A DNA stretch of 32,994 nt, taken from assembly GCA_000209515.2 (NCBI GenBank), contig AEVK01000052.1, positions 1 through 32,994 on the forward strand. The letters run 5' to 3'. This document shows positions 1 to 9,079 of this stretch, piece after piece. The notes below the pieces were generated by a model. The model had not been told where the DNA came from. It saw only the letters and a list, made by a program, of their open reading frames with translations, and did not search any database. A program made the translations under genes and the position numbers. How positions within the stretch are numbered: position 1 is the first letter of the stretch; every line of letters begins with the position of its first letter. Origin of the DNA: a gamma proteobacterium IMCC1989. Its GTDB lineage: Bacteria > Pseudomonadota > Gammaproteobacteria > Pseudomonadales > Cellvibrionaceae.

Positions 1-233
1 ATTACCGCGGATATATCCATGTGTTTGACCCTGAGCTCGGAGTAATTATTGGGCGAGCGCGGTTTGATAGCGATGGTATTCGTTCCCCAATGGTATCTGA
101 TGGCACTTACTTATACTCCTTAGGTAATGACGGTGAATTAAGTTCTACAGCGGTTTTCTTACGCGGTACACGCAAAGACATCGAACGTCTTAACAAAGAA
201 GCAGACGAAGAAAGACGAAAAATCAAAGATTAA
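1..233 (+). CDS. bamB: BamB, 3' end (outer-membrane assembly lipoprotein), partial
   Basis: This is the last ~77 codons of a gene that enters from the left edge; the frame is open from base 3 and stops with TAA at 231-233. The visible protein has a blade-like stretch (YRGYIHVFDPELG, then a region ending LYSLGNDGELS) matching the last WD/PQQ-like propeller blades of BamB, the periplasmic beta-propeller scaffold of the BAM complex that inserts outer-membrane proteins. It ends in a charged tail rich in Lys, Glu and Asp after the last blade. bamB directly upstream of der is a conserved gammaproteobacterial order, which supports the call. A GTG at 21 is internal, not a start. Confidence 0.85.
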   Translation, partial: YRGYIHVFDPELGVIIGRARFDSDGIRSPMVSDGTYLYSLGNDGELSSTAVFLRGTRKDIERLNKEADEERRKIKD

Positions 234-245
234 TACATTCAACGA

Positions 246-270
246 CGATACTCATTGTTAATGAGTATCG
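246..270. repeat. perfect 11-bp hairpin between bamB and der
   Basis: CGATACTCATT at 246-256 pairs perfectly with AATGAGTATCG at 260-270 around a GTT loop. No run of T follows on the plus strand, so it is not a classical rho-independent terminator. It may protect the bamB 3' end or attenuate read-through into der (inference). Confidence 0.6.
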
Positions 271-352
271 CTTGCCATACTGATATATCGCAGATGTAGC
301 CATTGCAGTAAATGTTTCTACGGCAACTCACACAGACCAAAAGACTATAAAT

Positions 353-1801
353 ATGCTTCCTGTCATCGCCCTTGTGGGTAGACCAAATGTAGGTAAATCT
401 ACATTATTCAATCGTTTAACTCGTCGAAGAGACGCTATTGTTGCTGACTTCGCAGGGTTAACACGAGATCGTCAGTACGGCGAAGTAATATGGGAAGAAA
501 GACGTTTTCTTTTTGTTGATACCGGCGGCTTGAGCGGCGATGAAGAGGGGATTGATAGTGCAATGGCTGAACAATCGCTACTTGCCATTGAGGAAGCGGA
601 TCTTGTTTTGTTTATGGTCGATTGTAAAGCAGGCTTGCTGCCTTCCGATATTGCCATAGCAAAGCATCTTAGAACGACAGAGAAAAAAGTACTAATTGTT
701 GCTAATAAAGTAGACGGGCATGATCCCGACGTCGTCATAGGGCCTTTTTATGAATTAGGTTTAGGTGAAATTCATGCGACTACCGCAACACACGGTCGGG
801 GCGTTAATTTACTCATGCAGCAAGTGGACACATGTTTACCCGTCGTTATTGACGATGTAACAGAAAATATAACAGAAGATGTGGATACAACTGAGGGGGA
901 AGATGAAGAGCAGTTGGCCGCGATAAAAATAGCGATTGTTGGGAGGCCTAATGTCGGTAAATCGACATTGGTAAACCGAATGTTGGGTGAGGATCGTGTC
1001 GTTGTCTATGATGAAGCGGGCACCACTCGAGATAGTATTTATATTAATTATGAACGACATGGTAAGCCTTATACCATAATCGATACAGCGGGTATTCGGC
1101 GTAGAAAAAATATTAGTTTAACGGTAGAAAAGTTTTCGATTGTAAAAACATTGCAATCAATAGAAGACGCTAATGTTGTCGTCCTATTATTAGATGCTAG
1201 TGAGGGTGTGGTCGATCAAGATCTTCATTTGATGGGGCACGTGATTGAGTCTGGCCGGGCTTTGGTTGTCGCGCTTAATAAGTGGGATGGACTTGAAGCT
1301 GAATTTAAAGAATACGTAAAAAGCGAATTAGAACGCCGCTTACGTTTTGTTGATTTTGCGGATATGCATTTTATCTCTGCGTTACATGGAACGGGCGTAG
1401 GAAATCTCTATAAGTCCATTGAAAAAGCATTTGCTTCTGCTACCGATCGTTTTAGTACGAACCATTTGACGAATGTGTTGCAAATGGCGACTAAAGAGCA
1501 TCAGCCGCCTGTTGTTCGAGGGCATAGAATTAAGCTGCGTTATGCACATGCTGGTGGGCACAATCCACCTATTATCGTTATTCACGGAAATCAAACAGCC
1601 GATATTCCTGGTCATTATGTTCGTTATTTAGAAAAAACATTTCGTCGAGTACTAGACTTGCATGGTACGCCTATTCGTTTACAGTTTAGAACTGCTGACA
1701 ACCCTTTTGCGAACAAAGATTTGACGGAAAAGCAGCGTATACGCCAGCGACGATTGGCAACTTCTCGCTCTTACAGTAAGAGCAAAAACCCAAAAAAATA
1801 A
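353..1801 (+). CDS. der: GTPase Der (EngA), ribosome biogenesis
   Basis: Double-GTPase protein needed for 50S subunit maturation. Two tandem G domains are visible. The first has the P-loop GRPNVGKST at residues 9-17, DTGG at 56-59 and NKVD at 118-121. The second has the P-loop at 197-205, DTAG at 244-247 and NKWD at 309-312. An acidic linker (about 165-188, rich in Glu and Asp) joins them. A KH-like domain fills about 360-450, and the tail is basic ([12 protein letters not shown]). 482 residues is normal for the family. It follows bamB after 119 bp containing a hairpin, so co-transcription is plausible. The ribosome-binding site at the ATG is weak. Family assignment is secure. Confidence 0.98.
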   Translation: MLPVIALVGRPNVGKSTLFNRLTRRRDAIVADFAGLTRDRQYGEVIWEERRFLFVDTGGLSGDEEGIDSAMAEQSLLAIEEADLVLFMVDCKAGLLPSDIAIAKHLRTTEKKVLIVANKVDGHDPDVVIGPFYELGLGEIHATTATHGRGVNLLMQQVDTCLPVVIDDVTENITEDVDTTEGEDEEQLAAIKIAIVGRPNVGKSTLVNRMLGEDRVVVYDEAGTTRDSIYINYERHGKPYTIIDTAGIRRRKNISLTVEKFSIVKTLQSIEDANVVVLLLDASEGVVDQDLHLMGHVIESGRALVVALNKWDGLEAEFKEYVKSELERRLRFVDFADMHFISALHGTGVGNLYKSIEKAFASATDRFSTNHLTNVLQMATKEHQPPVVRGHRIKLRYAHAGGHNPPIIVIHGNQTADIPGHYVRYLEKTFRRVLDLHGTPIRLQFRTADNPFANKDLTEKQRIRQRRLATSRSYSKSKNPKK

Positions 1802-1859
1802 TATCGTTTTTTATCTAAATAATTTTTTAAAGATGAATGTATAGGTAGATAATTATTAC

Positions 1860-1890
1860 AGGTAAGTCACTATTATAGGTAAGTCACTAT
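1860..1890 (+). repeat. tandem duplication of a ribosome-binding-site segment
   Basis: AGGTAAGTCACTAT occurs at 1860-1873 and again at 1877-1890, with a period of 17 bp. The second copy supplies AGGTAAG five bases before, and the first two bases of, the ATG at 1889. The first copy reads ATT instead of ATG at the equivalent place, so only the second copy can start translation. Confidence 0.8.
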
Positions 1891-2062
1891 GGTTTTACTG
1901 GGCATCTTGGTTGTATTGTTAATTAGTTTGTTAGGCCTTGTGTTTCTTGCAGAAAAATTCGGTAAGCAGTATTCCCAAGAGTCACTCGGTAAATTAACGC
2001 GATGGATTTTCCCCTTAATGTTTTTGTTACTATTACTACAGGGGCTAAGGTATATTCTTTAA
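1889..2062 (+). CDS. small membrane protein, two predicted helices, 57 residues
   Basis: Short open frame MVLLGILVVL...GLRYIL ending in TAA at 2060-2062. AGGTAAG at 1877-1883 is a good Shine-Dalgarno sequence five bases before the ATG. The protein is two hydrophobic segments (about residues 2-20 and 40-53) joined by a polar turn with KFGKQYSQES, so it should be a helical hairpin in the inner membrane. It lies 87 bp after der on the same strand and could be read from the der transcript. I do not recognise a named family. The clean hydrophobic-polar-hydrophobic layout and the ribosome-binding site argue that it is real, but the small size leaves doubt. Confidence 0.65.
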   Translation: MVLLGILVVLLISLLGLVFLAEKFGKQYSQESLGKLTRWIFPLMFLLLLLQGLRYIL

Positions 2063-2119
2063 GTTTTTACAACCCTTCTTTTAAAAGCCACGTATGAATT
2101 ATTATTTGTCATTAGTCGC

Positions 2120-2455
2120 TTAAATATCAATGGTTTCACATTGCCAGCCTCTATCCTTTAGTCTCATTGCAATCGCAGCCGCATTTTTTGCACAATTATT
2201 TATGTTGCGCTGTGAATCCCACAAAATGGTTTCTTTTTCATTATTTCCTTGCCAGCTCACACGACAGGTAAGCGTATAAATTTCATCTGCTTGTTGATGC
2301 ACCGTTATTTTTTTATGCTGGTAACCTGATTGGCAGTGATAACCGTCACTCGCGGAAGTTTGATAAGATGATTTACTAAAAAGCGCTTCTGAGTTAGAAC
2401 CTATCAACATAACACCGGCTAAACTGGCAGTGTATAAAGGGAGTCTGGATTTCAT
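2120..2455 (-). CDS. small secreted protein with four cysteines, unknown function
   Basis: 111 residues on the minus strand. AGGAG (complement of 2462-2466) sits six bases before the ATG, a strong start signal. The first ~24 residues (MKSRLPLYTASLAGVMLIGSNSEA) look like a Sec signal peptide with an Ala-type cleavage region, so the mature protein is about 87 residues and periplasmic or secreted. It has four cysteines (in HCQSG, LTCRV, NNCAKN and WQCET), which could form two disulfides. No catalytic motif or known domain is evident. It stands alone, facing the der transcript and 344 bp beyond the end of xseA. Confidence 0.72.
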   Translation of the reverse strand: MKSRLPLYTASLAGVMLIGSNSEALFSKSSYQTSASDGYHCQSGYQHKKITVHQQADEIYTLTCRVSWQGNNEKETILWDSQRNINNCAKNAAAIAMRLKDRGWQCETIDI

Positions 2456-2798
2456 ACTTCACTCCTAGTCTGCAGTTAATTAAGGTAATGCTAGTGACAG
2501 AACAATGGACTGAATCCATCACAGTATTTTCATCTTAAATATAGCATTTGAAATAACAATAGGAGTAAAAATGAATGGATTGTTTAGTTATGGATTGGCA
2601 GTTAAATCGACATAATAAGGATAAGTCAATGTTTACGCGGTTCGTGCAGGGATGTGTGCTAGATGTTTGTGATAAGTGTGTGAAGTGCGGATGACAGCTT
2701 TAGGTAAGTTGTGTGTGACAGTGTATGTGATAGATGAGTGGGGTGTGTGTAAAGTACTGCTAAGATACTGATTTGCATAAAAATAATCTTACTATAAT
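2456..2798. other. 343-bp gap, GT-rich on the plus strand
   Basis: No gene is supported here. It separates the end of xseA from the start of the small secreted protein, both on the minus strand. The part from about 2645 to 2755 is strikingly rich in GTG/TGTG on the plus strand (CA-rich on the minus strand, which is the sense strand of both neighbours). No clear terminator hairpin for xseA was seen. Confidence 0.5.
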
Positions 2799-4157
2799 TT
2801 ACTCATCTTTCATGACGTGGGTGACCGTACTAGTGATAGAGCCTTGGCTAAAACGAGTCGATATTTCGTCACCAATACTAACTAGCTGAGTGTTTTTAAT
2901 CACCTCGCCATGATGTTGTCGGGTAATACTATATCCCCTTGATAAGACCGTTAATGGACTGATTGCTTGTAACACGGATGCCTTTTTTATCAACTCTTGC
3001 CGTTTATTTTTAACGGATTGTTTTACACTCTTTATAAGTAAAAAAGACAGGTTTTCCAACTTACTTTTTTGCTTCTCGAGCTTACCCTGAGGGTGCTGCG
3101 AGAATAGTTTTTGTTTTGTTTGTTGGAGCGTGTTTTGTTGTTGTCTGGTCTGAGAATGTATTGCTGAAACGAGCCTCTGTTGAAAGTGATCAAGCTGTTG
3201 TTGTTGCCGTTGAATGCGTTCCCCTGGATGCCTTAAGCGTTTATTTAAAAAATTAATTCGATCAGTGCGTGACTGAATACTTTGTTGGAAACTTCGTAAC
3301 AAACGAGACTGATAGCGATCAAAGAGCTGTGCTAATTCATGCTGATCTGGCGTGGTCATTTCGGCACTAACAGACGGAGTAGGGGCGCGGACATCAGCAA
3401 CAAAGTCGGCAATAGTAAAATCGACTTCATGTCCCACAGCACTAATAACAGGTATATTGCTGGCAAAAATAGTCCTTGCCAGCGTCTCATCGTTAAATGC
3501 CCATAAATCCTCTATAGAGCCACCACCTCGACTAAGAATAATGACATCGCACCGCTCTAACTTATTTGCTTTTTTTATGGCGTTAATTATTTCGGGTGCT
3601 GCATTATCACCCTGTACGCTAACGGGAAAAATTGAAATAGGTGCAATAGGATAGCGCCGTCGCAGTACACTTAAGATATCGTGTACAGCAGCACCTGTGG
3701 GCGACGTAATAATGCCGATATGCCGTGGGTAAATAGGAAGGTTTTTTTTATAACTTTCGTCGAAAAGGCCTTCATCAGAAAGTGTTGCTTTTAGGCGTTC
3801 ATATTGTTGTTGTAATTGACCATCACCAGCCATTTCCATATGTTCAACAATGAGTTGATATTCGCCTCTACCTTCATACAGGCTCACCCGTGCGCGAATA
3901 GAAACCTGTTGTCCTGATTCAGGCGTCCAGCGTAAGCGCTGATTAGCATTTTTAAACATCGCGCATCGCACCTGCGCTGCGTTGTCCTTAAGCGAAAAAT
4001 ACCAGTGCCCGGATGAGGGTTTTGCTAAGTTTGATATTTCACCTGACACCCAAACAAAAGCAAAGTGAGTTTCTAGCAATTGCTTGGCTCGACGATTAAG
4101 TTGGCTAACACTCAATAGTGTTTTTTTGGGTGAGTTTTCAGTCAACAGTGTATTCAT
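2799..4157 (-). CDS. xseA: exodeoxyribonuclease VII large subunit
   Basis: Large subunit of ExoVII, which with XseB degrades single-stranded DNA to oligonucleotides. Visible features: an N-terminal OB-fold (about residues 15-110, with GHWYFSLKDNAAQVRCAMF); the catalytic core with ITSPTGAAVHDI, ILSRGGGSIEDLWAFNDE and VISAVGHEVDFTIADFVAD; then a long Gln/Arg-rich coiled-coil region (about 260-400) and a C-terminal segment with LSRGYSI. 452 residues is normal. It is read away from guaB, and a 218-bp gap between them holds the guaB promoter. xseB is not in the window. No good Shine-Dalgarno sequence precedes the ATG at 4157, but the protein aligns with the family from its first residues. Confidence 0.97.
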   Translation of the reverse strand: MNTLLTENSPKKTLLSVSQLNRRAKQLLETHFAFVWVSGEISNLAKPSSGHWYFSLKDNAAQVRCAMFKNANQRLRWTPESGQQVSIRARVSLYEGRGEYQLIVEHMEMAGDGQLQQQYERLKATLSDEGLFDESYKKNLPIYPRHIGIITSPTGAAVHDILSVLRRRYPIAPISIFPVSVQGDNAAPEIINAIKKANKLERCDVIILSRGGGSIEDLWAFNDETLARTIFASNIPVISAVGHEVDFTIADFVADVRAPTPSVSAEMTTPDQHELAQLFDRYQSRLLRSFQQSIQSRTDRINFLNKRLRHPGERIQRQQQQLDHFQQRLVSAIHSQTRQQQNTLQQTKQKLFSQHPQGKLEKQKSKLENLSFLLIKSVKQSVKNKRQELIKKASVLQAISPLTVLSRGYSITRQHHGEVIKNTQLVSIGDEISTRFSQGSITSTVTHVMKDE

Positions 4158-4255
4158 GCGGTCATTGTAAACGGCTTACCGCTGACCGCAAGCCTCGATC
4201 TGCATTAAGAGTGTTTCTAATTGTGTGACTCGCTGAGTTTCTATCAAGGATTGTA

Positions 4256-4284
4256 TTTACCCGCATGAGCTAAGCCGCTATAAT
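4256..4284 (+). promoter_or_regulatory. probable sigma-70 promoter of guaB
   Basis: A perfect -10 box TATAAT at 4279-4284 lies 17 bp after TTTACC at 4256-4261, which matches the -35 consensus TTGACA at four of six positions. Transcription would start about 85 bp before the guaB ATG, leaving an untranslated leader. No purine operator was recognised with certainty. Confidence 0.6.
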
Positions 4285-4375
4285 AAGGTGTTTAACTTCT
4301 AACAGTTTTGGTTGCTTTTTTAATCAGCCTATCCCAACTGTTCACCCCATACCCTCTGAGGTTAGACGCTTTTAT

Positions 4376-5842
4376 ATGTTACGTATTGTCGAAGAAGCAC
4401 TCACATTTGATGACGTGTTATTGGTTCCTGGTTACTCCGCTATCACCGCCAAAGACGTGTCCCTTAACACGCAATTAACCCGGACAATCCGCTTAAATAT
4501 CCCCCTAGTTGCAGCGGCAATGGATACGGTTACCGAATCCCATTTGGCAATTGCTTTAGCCCAAGAAGGTGGCATCGGCATTATTCATAAAAGCATGTCT
4601 ATAGAGCAGCAAGCTCAGCAAGTTCGCGCGGTTAAAAAATTCGAAGCAGGTGTTGTGAGAAACCCTATTACGATTGAATCTAGTGCGACTATTCGCGAGC
4701 TAGTCAATCTTACCAAAGTCAATAACATCTCTGGTGTGCCTGTGCTAGATAGCGGTGATTTGGTCGGTATTGTGACAGGACGTGATGTACGATTTGAAAC
4801 CAATTTAGATGCTAGTGTTGCAAGCATCATGACAGGTAAAGATCAGTTGGTGACCGTGAAAGAGGGCACTTCGCCAGAAACGGTAAGGGAGTTGCTGCAT
4901 AAACACCGTATAGAGAAAGTATTAGTGGTCAATGACAACTTTGAATTAAGTGGTCTAGTGACGGTTAAAGACATTAACAAAGCAGAAAAATACCCTAATG
5001 CTTGTAAAGATCCTGATGGAAGCCTGCGCGTAGGTGCATCAGTGGGCACTAGCCCTGATACCGATGATCGTGTAGCAGCACTTATTGCAGCGGGTGTGGA
5101 TGTATTGGTTGTTGATACAGCCCATGGTCATTCAAAAAATGTATTAGATCGCGTGACTAAAATCAAACAGGCTTATCCGGATGTACAAGTCATTGGCGGG
5201 AATATAGCGACTGCCGCTGCCGCTAAAGCACTGGTCGAAGCGGGTGCAGACGCGGGTAAGGTTGGTATTGGTCCCGGTTCAATTTGTACCACTCGTATCG
5301 TTAGTGGTGTAGGCGTACCGCAAATTTCTGCTATTGCTAACGTAGCAGCAGAATTGAAAGATACAGGGGTTCCAGTGATTGCTGACGGTGGTATTCGCTT
5401 TTCAGGCGATGTCGCTAAAGCCGTTGTCGCTGGTGCTAGTTGTGTGATGATGGGCTCGATGTTTGCGGGTACAGAAGAGGCACCTGGTGAAGTAGAGCTA
5501 TATCAAGGGCGTACATATAAATCCTATCGAGGCATGGGTTCTTTAGGCGCGATGTCTAAAACTCAGGGTTCGTCTGACCGTTACTTCCAAGATGGTAGCG
5601 CCGTTGAAAAGTTAGTGCCGGAAGGTATTGAAGGCCGAGTGCCTTATAAAGGGCCTATTTCTGCTATCGTTCACCAGTTAATGGGTGGCTTACGATCAGC
5701 AATGGGCTATACCGGATCAGTGAGTATGGAGATTATGCGAACTAAACCTGAGTTTGTGCGGGTCACTTCTGCCGGTATGGGCGAAAGTCATGTGCATGAT
5801 GTCCAAATTACAAAAGAAGCACCAAATTATCCTATTCGATAA
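4376..5842 (+). CDS. guaB: inosine-5'-monophosphate dehydrogenase
   Basis: Oxidises IMP to XMP with NAD, the committed step to GMP. The TIM barrel is split by a CBS-domain pair (about residues 93-204), the nucleotide-sensing Bateman module. The active-site loop GPGSICTTR places the catalytic cysteine at 304. The mobile flap region contains GSSDRYFQ, and the IMP-binding stretch [12 protein letters not shown] is intact. 488 residues is standard. It is followed by two terminator-like hairpins and then guaA, the next enzyme in the pathway. The ribosome-binding site is weak (GAGG lies rather far upstream), but the start [14 protein letters not shown] is the usual family N-terminus. Confidence 0.98.
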   Translation: MLRIVEEALTFDDVLLVPGYSAITAKDVSLNTQLTRTIRLNIPLVAAAMDTVTESHLAIALAQEGGIGIIHKSMSIEQQAQQVRAVKKFEAGVVRNPITIESSATIRELVNLTKVNNISGVPVLDSGDLVGIVTGRDVRFETNLDASVASIMTGKDQLVTVKEGTSPETVRELLHKHRIEKVLVVNDNFELSGLVTVKDINKAEKYPNACKDPDGSLRVGASVGTSPDTDDRVAALIAAGVDVLVVDTAHGHSKNVLDRVTKIKQAYPDVQVIGGNIATAAAAKALVEAGADAGKVGIGPGSICTTRIVSGVGVPQISAIANVAAELKDTGVPVIADGGIRFSGDVAKAVVAGASCVMMGSMFAGTEEAPGEVELYQGRTYKSYRGMGSLGAMSKTQGSSDRYFQDGSAVEKLVPEGIEGRVPYKGPISAIVHQLMGGLRSAMGYTGSVSMEIMRTKPEFVRVTSAGMGESHVHDVQITKEAPNYPIR

Positions 5843-5856
5843 TCGTTAATATACGA

Positions 5857-5899
5857 CGAAAACTGAGCTGCTTTTTATAGAGCAGGTTTTCGTTTTTTT
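5857..5899 (+). terminator. terminator-like hairpin 1 after guaB
   Basis: CGAAAAC at 5857-5863 pairs with GTTTTCG at 5886-5892, with an inner CTGCT/AGCAG helix after a small bulge, and TTTTTTT follows at 5893-5899. It lies 15 bp after the guaB stop. Confidence 0.7.
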
Positions 5900-5915
5900 A
5901 TAGAAGAGTCAAAAG

Positions 5916-5937
5916 CGAAGCATTAGCTTCGTTTTTT
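5916..5937 (+). terminator. terminator hairpin 2 between guaB and guaA
   Basis: CGAAGC at 5916-5921 pairs with GCTTCG at 5926-5931 around an ATTA loop, directly followed by six T at 5932-5937. It ends 45 bp before the guaA start, so guaA would need read-through or its own promoter. Confidence 0.8.
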
Positions 5938-5982
5938 GCTTAATACATTGTGTAGTTATTTACCGTAGAGATCTTATTCATT

Positions 5983-7557
5983 ATGCAAGACATCCATGCA
6001 GAGCGTATTTTAATCCTAGATTTTGGTTCGCAATATACCCAATTGATTGCCCGCCGCATTCGAGAAGTCGGTGTGTTTTCTGAAATACGTGCATTTGATA
6101 TGACACTAGACGAAGTGAAAACCTTTGCGCCCAAAGGTATTATTTTGTCAGGTGGGCCAGAGTCAGTGACTGGTGATTTATCACCTCGTGCGCCTGAAGG
6201 TATCTTTGATTTAGGTATTCCTGTTTTAGGTATTTGTTATGGCATGCAAACCATGGCAGAGCAATTGGGCGGTAAAGTTTCCAGTTCTAACGTGCGTGAG
6301 TTTGGTTATGCACAAATAAAAGTAGAAGGCGAGGGTGGTATATTAGCCGGCTTAAAAGATCATACCGATGCTGAAGGCAACGCGCTTTTAGATGTATGGA
6401 TGAGTCATGGTGACAAAGTCACTGCCATTCCAGAGGGTTTTGAGTTAACGGCATCTACGCCATCATGTCCTGTTGCGGGAATCGCTAACGCTGGTAAGCA
6501 TTTATACGGCATACAGTTTCACCCAGAAGTCACTCACACCTTACAAGGAAAGGCGCTATATGAGAAATTCGTACTTACTCTATGTGGTTGTCGTGGTTTA
6601 TGGACGCCTGCTCGTATCGTAGAAGACGCTATTGTCCGTGTTCGTGAGCAAGTAGGTAGCGAACAGGTGTTGCTAGGTTTATCTGGTGGTGTTGATTCTT
6701 CTGTTGTGGCTGCTTTATTACATAAAGCCATCGGCGATCAGTTAACTTGTGTGTTTGTTGATAACGGGCTGCTACGTAAAAACGAAGGCGACCAAGTGAT
6801 GTCTATGTTTGCAGAAAACATGGGTGTTAAAGTGATTCGTGTGGATGCAGAAGAGTTGTTTTTGTCTAAGCTTGCTGGCGTGAGTGATCCAGAATTAAAA
6901 CGTAAAGCGATTGGTAATACCTTTATTGAGATTTTCGATGAAGAGTCGAGCAAGCTAAACGGCGTTAACTGGTTGGCGCAAGGGACTATTTATCCTGACG
7001 TGATTGAGTCGGCAGCTTCTAAGACCGGTAAAGCCCATGTGATTAAATCGCATCATAATGTAGGTGGCTTACCAGATGATATGAAAATGGAACTGGTTGA
7101 GCCTCTACGCGAACTATTTAAAGATGAAGTTCGTAAAATCGGTTTAGAGTTAGGCTTACCTTACGATATGGTTTATCGCCATCCATTTCCTGGGCCTGGC
7201 TTAGGTGTGCGTATTCTGGGCGAAGTTAAAAAAGAATATGCCGATGTGTTACGCGAAGCCGATGCTATTTTTATTGAAGAATTACATAATGCTGATTGGT
7301 ATCATAAAACCAGCCAAGCGTTTGTTGTTTTTCTACCGGTTAAGTCTGTTGGTGTAGTGGGTGATGCTCGACGTTATGAGTGGGTGGTGAGCTTGCGCGC
7401 GGTAGAAACAATTGACTTTATGACGGCTCGCTGGGCTCACTTACCTTACGATTTATTAGAAAAGGTATCTAATCGCATCATTAACGAAGTAGAAAATATT
7501 TCACGTGTTGCTTATGACGTTTCAAGTAAGCCGCCAGCGACAATTGAGTGGGAATAA
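5983..7557 (+). CDS. guaA: GMP synthase (glutamine-hydrolysing)
   Basis: Converts XMP to GMP using ATP and glutamine. The N-terminal class I glutamine amidotransferase has nucleophile Cys85 in GICYGMQ and His180/Glu182 in HPEVTHT. The ATP-pyrophosphatase domain has the P-loop SGGVDSS at 234-240. The C-terminal dimerisation domain ends in the usual PPATIEWE. 524 residues is the normal length. It is separated from guaB by 140 bp with two terminators and is followed by a strong terminator, so it can behave as a single-gene unit. The start [20 protein letters not shown] is typical of the family, although no strong Shine-Dalgarno sequence is visible. Confidence 0.98.
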   Translation: MQDIHAERILILDFGSQYTQLIARRIREVGVFSEIRAFDMTLDEVKTFAPKGIILSGGPESVTGDLSPRAPEGIFDLGIPVLGICYGMQTMAEQLGGKVSSSNVREFGYAQIKVEGEGGILAGLKDHTDAEGNALLDVWMSHGDKVTAIPEGFELTASTPSCPVAGIANAGKHLYGIQFHPEVTHTLQGKALYEKFVLTLCGCRGLWTPARIVEDAIVRVREQVGSEQVLLGLSGGVDSSVVAALLHKAIGDQLTCVFVDNGLLRKNEGDQVMSMFAENMGVKVIRVDAEELFLSKLAGVSDPELKRKAIGNTFIEIFDEESSKLNGVNWLAQGTIYPDVIESAASKTGKAHVIKSHHNVGGLPDDMKMELVEPLRELFKDEVRKIGLELGLPYDMVYRHPFPGPGLGVRILGEVKKEYADVLREADAIFIEELHNADWYHKTSQAFVVFLPVKSVGVVGDARRYEWVVSLRAVETIDFMTARWAHLPYDLLEKVSNRIINEVENISRVAYDVSSKPPATIEWE

Positions 7558-7596
7558 TGATTAATCTATTCTAGATATCCCTTATTCGCTAAAGAG

Positions 7597-7626
7597 AGCC
7601 GAAGTCATCATTGCTTCGGCTTTTTT
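7597..7626 (+). terminator. rho-independent terminator after guaA
   Basis: AGCCGAAG at 7597-7604 pairs perfectly with CTTCGGCT at 7614-7621 around a 9-base loop, followed by an unbroken T run to 7626. It lies 40 bp after the guaA stop. Confidence 0.9.
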
Positions 7627-7706
7627 GTATGTAATAAACGATAAGGTTTTATCTTTTTATTATTGTTCCCTTCTGCTATTTACACCACTATTAGAGCTAC
7701 CGAAAA

Positions 7707-8885
7707 ATGAGCAAAAATATATCTGATCAGTTTGCCAATCCTTTGTTTAACAATATTCAACAAAACACTTTTTTGGAAGAATACTGGCAGAAAAAACCTT
7801 ACGTATTTCGTGATGCGTTAACTGAAAATGTTAATGATATTGTAGGAGTTGTGGACGGTAATGAACTGGCGGGGCTGGCTTGCGAAGAGGCGATAGAGTC
7901 GCGAATTATATTCGGTCATGGTCAGACGGACGAGTGGCGTTGCGAGCAGGGCGTGTTTGATGAAAATAGATTTGCTAGCCTGCCAGATGAAAATTGGACA
8001 TTGTTAGTGCAAGGACTTGATCAATGGTTTGAAGAAGTGAGAGAGCTTTTCCATTACTTTGATTTTTTACCTCAGTGGCGCTTAGAGGATATTATGGCAA
8101 GCTACGCGCCAAAAGGCGGTGGCGTAGGCCCCCATTTTGATTATTATGATGTGTTTTTGATACAGGTTTCAGGTTCTCGCGAATGGAAACTGGGGCAGCA
8201 ATGTGACGAACAAAGTGAGTTACAAAATAATGATCAGGTGAAGTTGTTACAAGAGTTTTTAACAGAAGAAACTCATGACTTAATAGCAGGCGATATTCTC
8301 TATGTGCCAGCAGGAAAGGCACATTGGGGGACGGCCAACACTGATGACTGCATCACTTTTTCGGTAGGCTTTCGAGCGCCATCGGAAAAAGAGCTGGTGA
8401 CCCAGTTGCTAGAAAATATTATTGAAAAATGTGCTGATAATCTGCGATACCAAGATCCCGTGAGTGATGGTGGTCATCACCCTGCAAAAATGACGGATGC
8501 GGCATATAAACAAGTCAATCAATTGCTACAGCAACTGACTCAAGAAAAGCTACAGCAAGCAGCACAGCAATCGTTCGGTGAGTTAGTTACCGAGCCGCGT
8601 TATTTTTTATCTGACGATTGTATGGAAGAACTTTCTGAACAAGATTTCCATTTTCAAGTAAACCAAATAACCAAGAAATCTAGTGTGATACCTATATTCA
8701 TCCCTGTTAGTACACGTTTAGCTTTTTCTGCTGCCGGCTTATTTGTTAATGGTAAATGTTATGTGGTTTCAGAGTTGTTTGCTGAAAGTGTTTGTGATGG
8801 CGAAATAGCAGCGGAGAACATGAGTGACAGTGAGAAGTTAGTATTAATTACCTTGCTGGAGCTGGGGGATGTGAGTTTGTTCTAG
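7707..8885 (+). CDS. roxA: JmjC/cupin 2-oxoglutarate oxygenase, RoxA (YcfD) family
   Basis: Resembles E. coli YcfD/RoxA, the Fe(II)/2-oxoglutarate oxygenase that hydroxylates an arginine of ribosomal protein uL16. The N-terminus has the family-like FLEEYWQKKPYVFRDA. The double-stranded beta-helix carries the iron triad His143, Asp145 (GPHFDYYDVFLIQ) and His206 (GKAHWG). GDILYVPAG and ITFSVGFRAPS are also family hallmarks. The C-terminal part is a helical dimerisation region plus a winged-helix-like segment. 392 residues compares with ~373 in E. coli. It stands alone after the guaA terminator. The substrate is inferred from family membership only. Confidence 0.88.
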   Translation: MSKNISDQFANPLFNNIQQNTFLEEYWQKKPYVFRDALTENVNDIVGVVDGNELAGLACEEAIESRIIFGHGQTDEWRCEQGVFDENRFASLPDENWTLLVQGLDQWFEEVRELFHYFDFLPQWRLEDIMASYAPKGGGVGPHFDYYDVFLIQVSGSREWKLGQQCDEQSELQNNDQVKLLQEFLTEETHDLIAGDILYVPAGKAHWGTANTDDCITFSVGFRAPSEKELVTQLLENIIEKCADNLRYQDPVSDGGHHPAKMTDAAYKQVNQLLQQLTQEKLQQAAQQSFGELVTEPRYFLSDDCMEELSEQDFHFQVNQITKKSSVIPIFIPVSTRLAFSAAGLFVNGKCYVVSELFAESVCDGEIAAENMSDSEKLVLITLLELGDVSLF

Positions 8886-9011
8886 TGAGTTTTTTTAATG
8901 TCTTTCTTTAGTGGCTTTTTAGTGATTTTTCAGTGTTTTTTCGAGTGGTTGCATCAGGCTCGTTTTGCTATGCGAAGATAAAAAAGTAATGGCATAGTAA
9001 AAATAATGAAC

Positions 9012-9028
9012 TTGATGCCTTTGTTTTA
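9012..9028 (+). repeat. 17-bp repeat, copy 1 (upstream of msrA)
   Basis: TTGATGCCTTTGTTTTA is identical at 29192-29208, where it runs into the dnaE start codon. Here it lies 52 bp before the msrA ATG. Confidence 0.7.
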
Positions 9029-9034
9029 GTCATA

Positions 9035-9053
9035 AGCGTAATAAATTTACGCT
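9035..9053 (+). repeat. 7-bp hairpin in the msrA leader
   Basis: AGCGTAA at 9035-9041 pairs with TTACGCT at 9047-9053 around TAAAT. It lies 26 bp before the msrA ATG, near the ribosome-binding region, and could be an operator half-site pair or an mRNA hairpin. Function unknown. Confidence 0.4.
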
Positions 9054-9079
9054 AAAGCATTAAATAGAGTGGTGGGTCG

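Noticed and set aside
836-1060. Antisense frame within der
   Set aside because: Shadow of the der coding sequence. The same applies to the antisense frames within xseA, guaB, guaA, nadA, speB and dnaE; none has an independent start signal or recognisable product.
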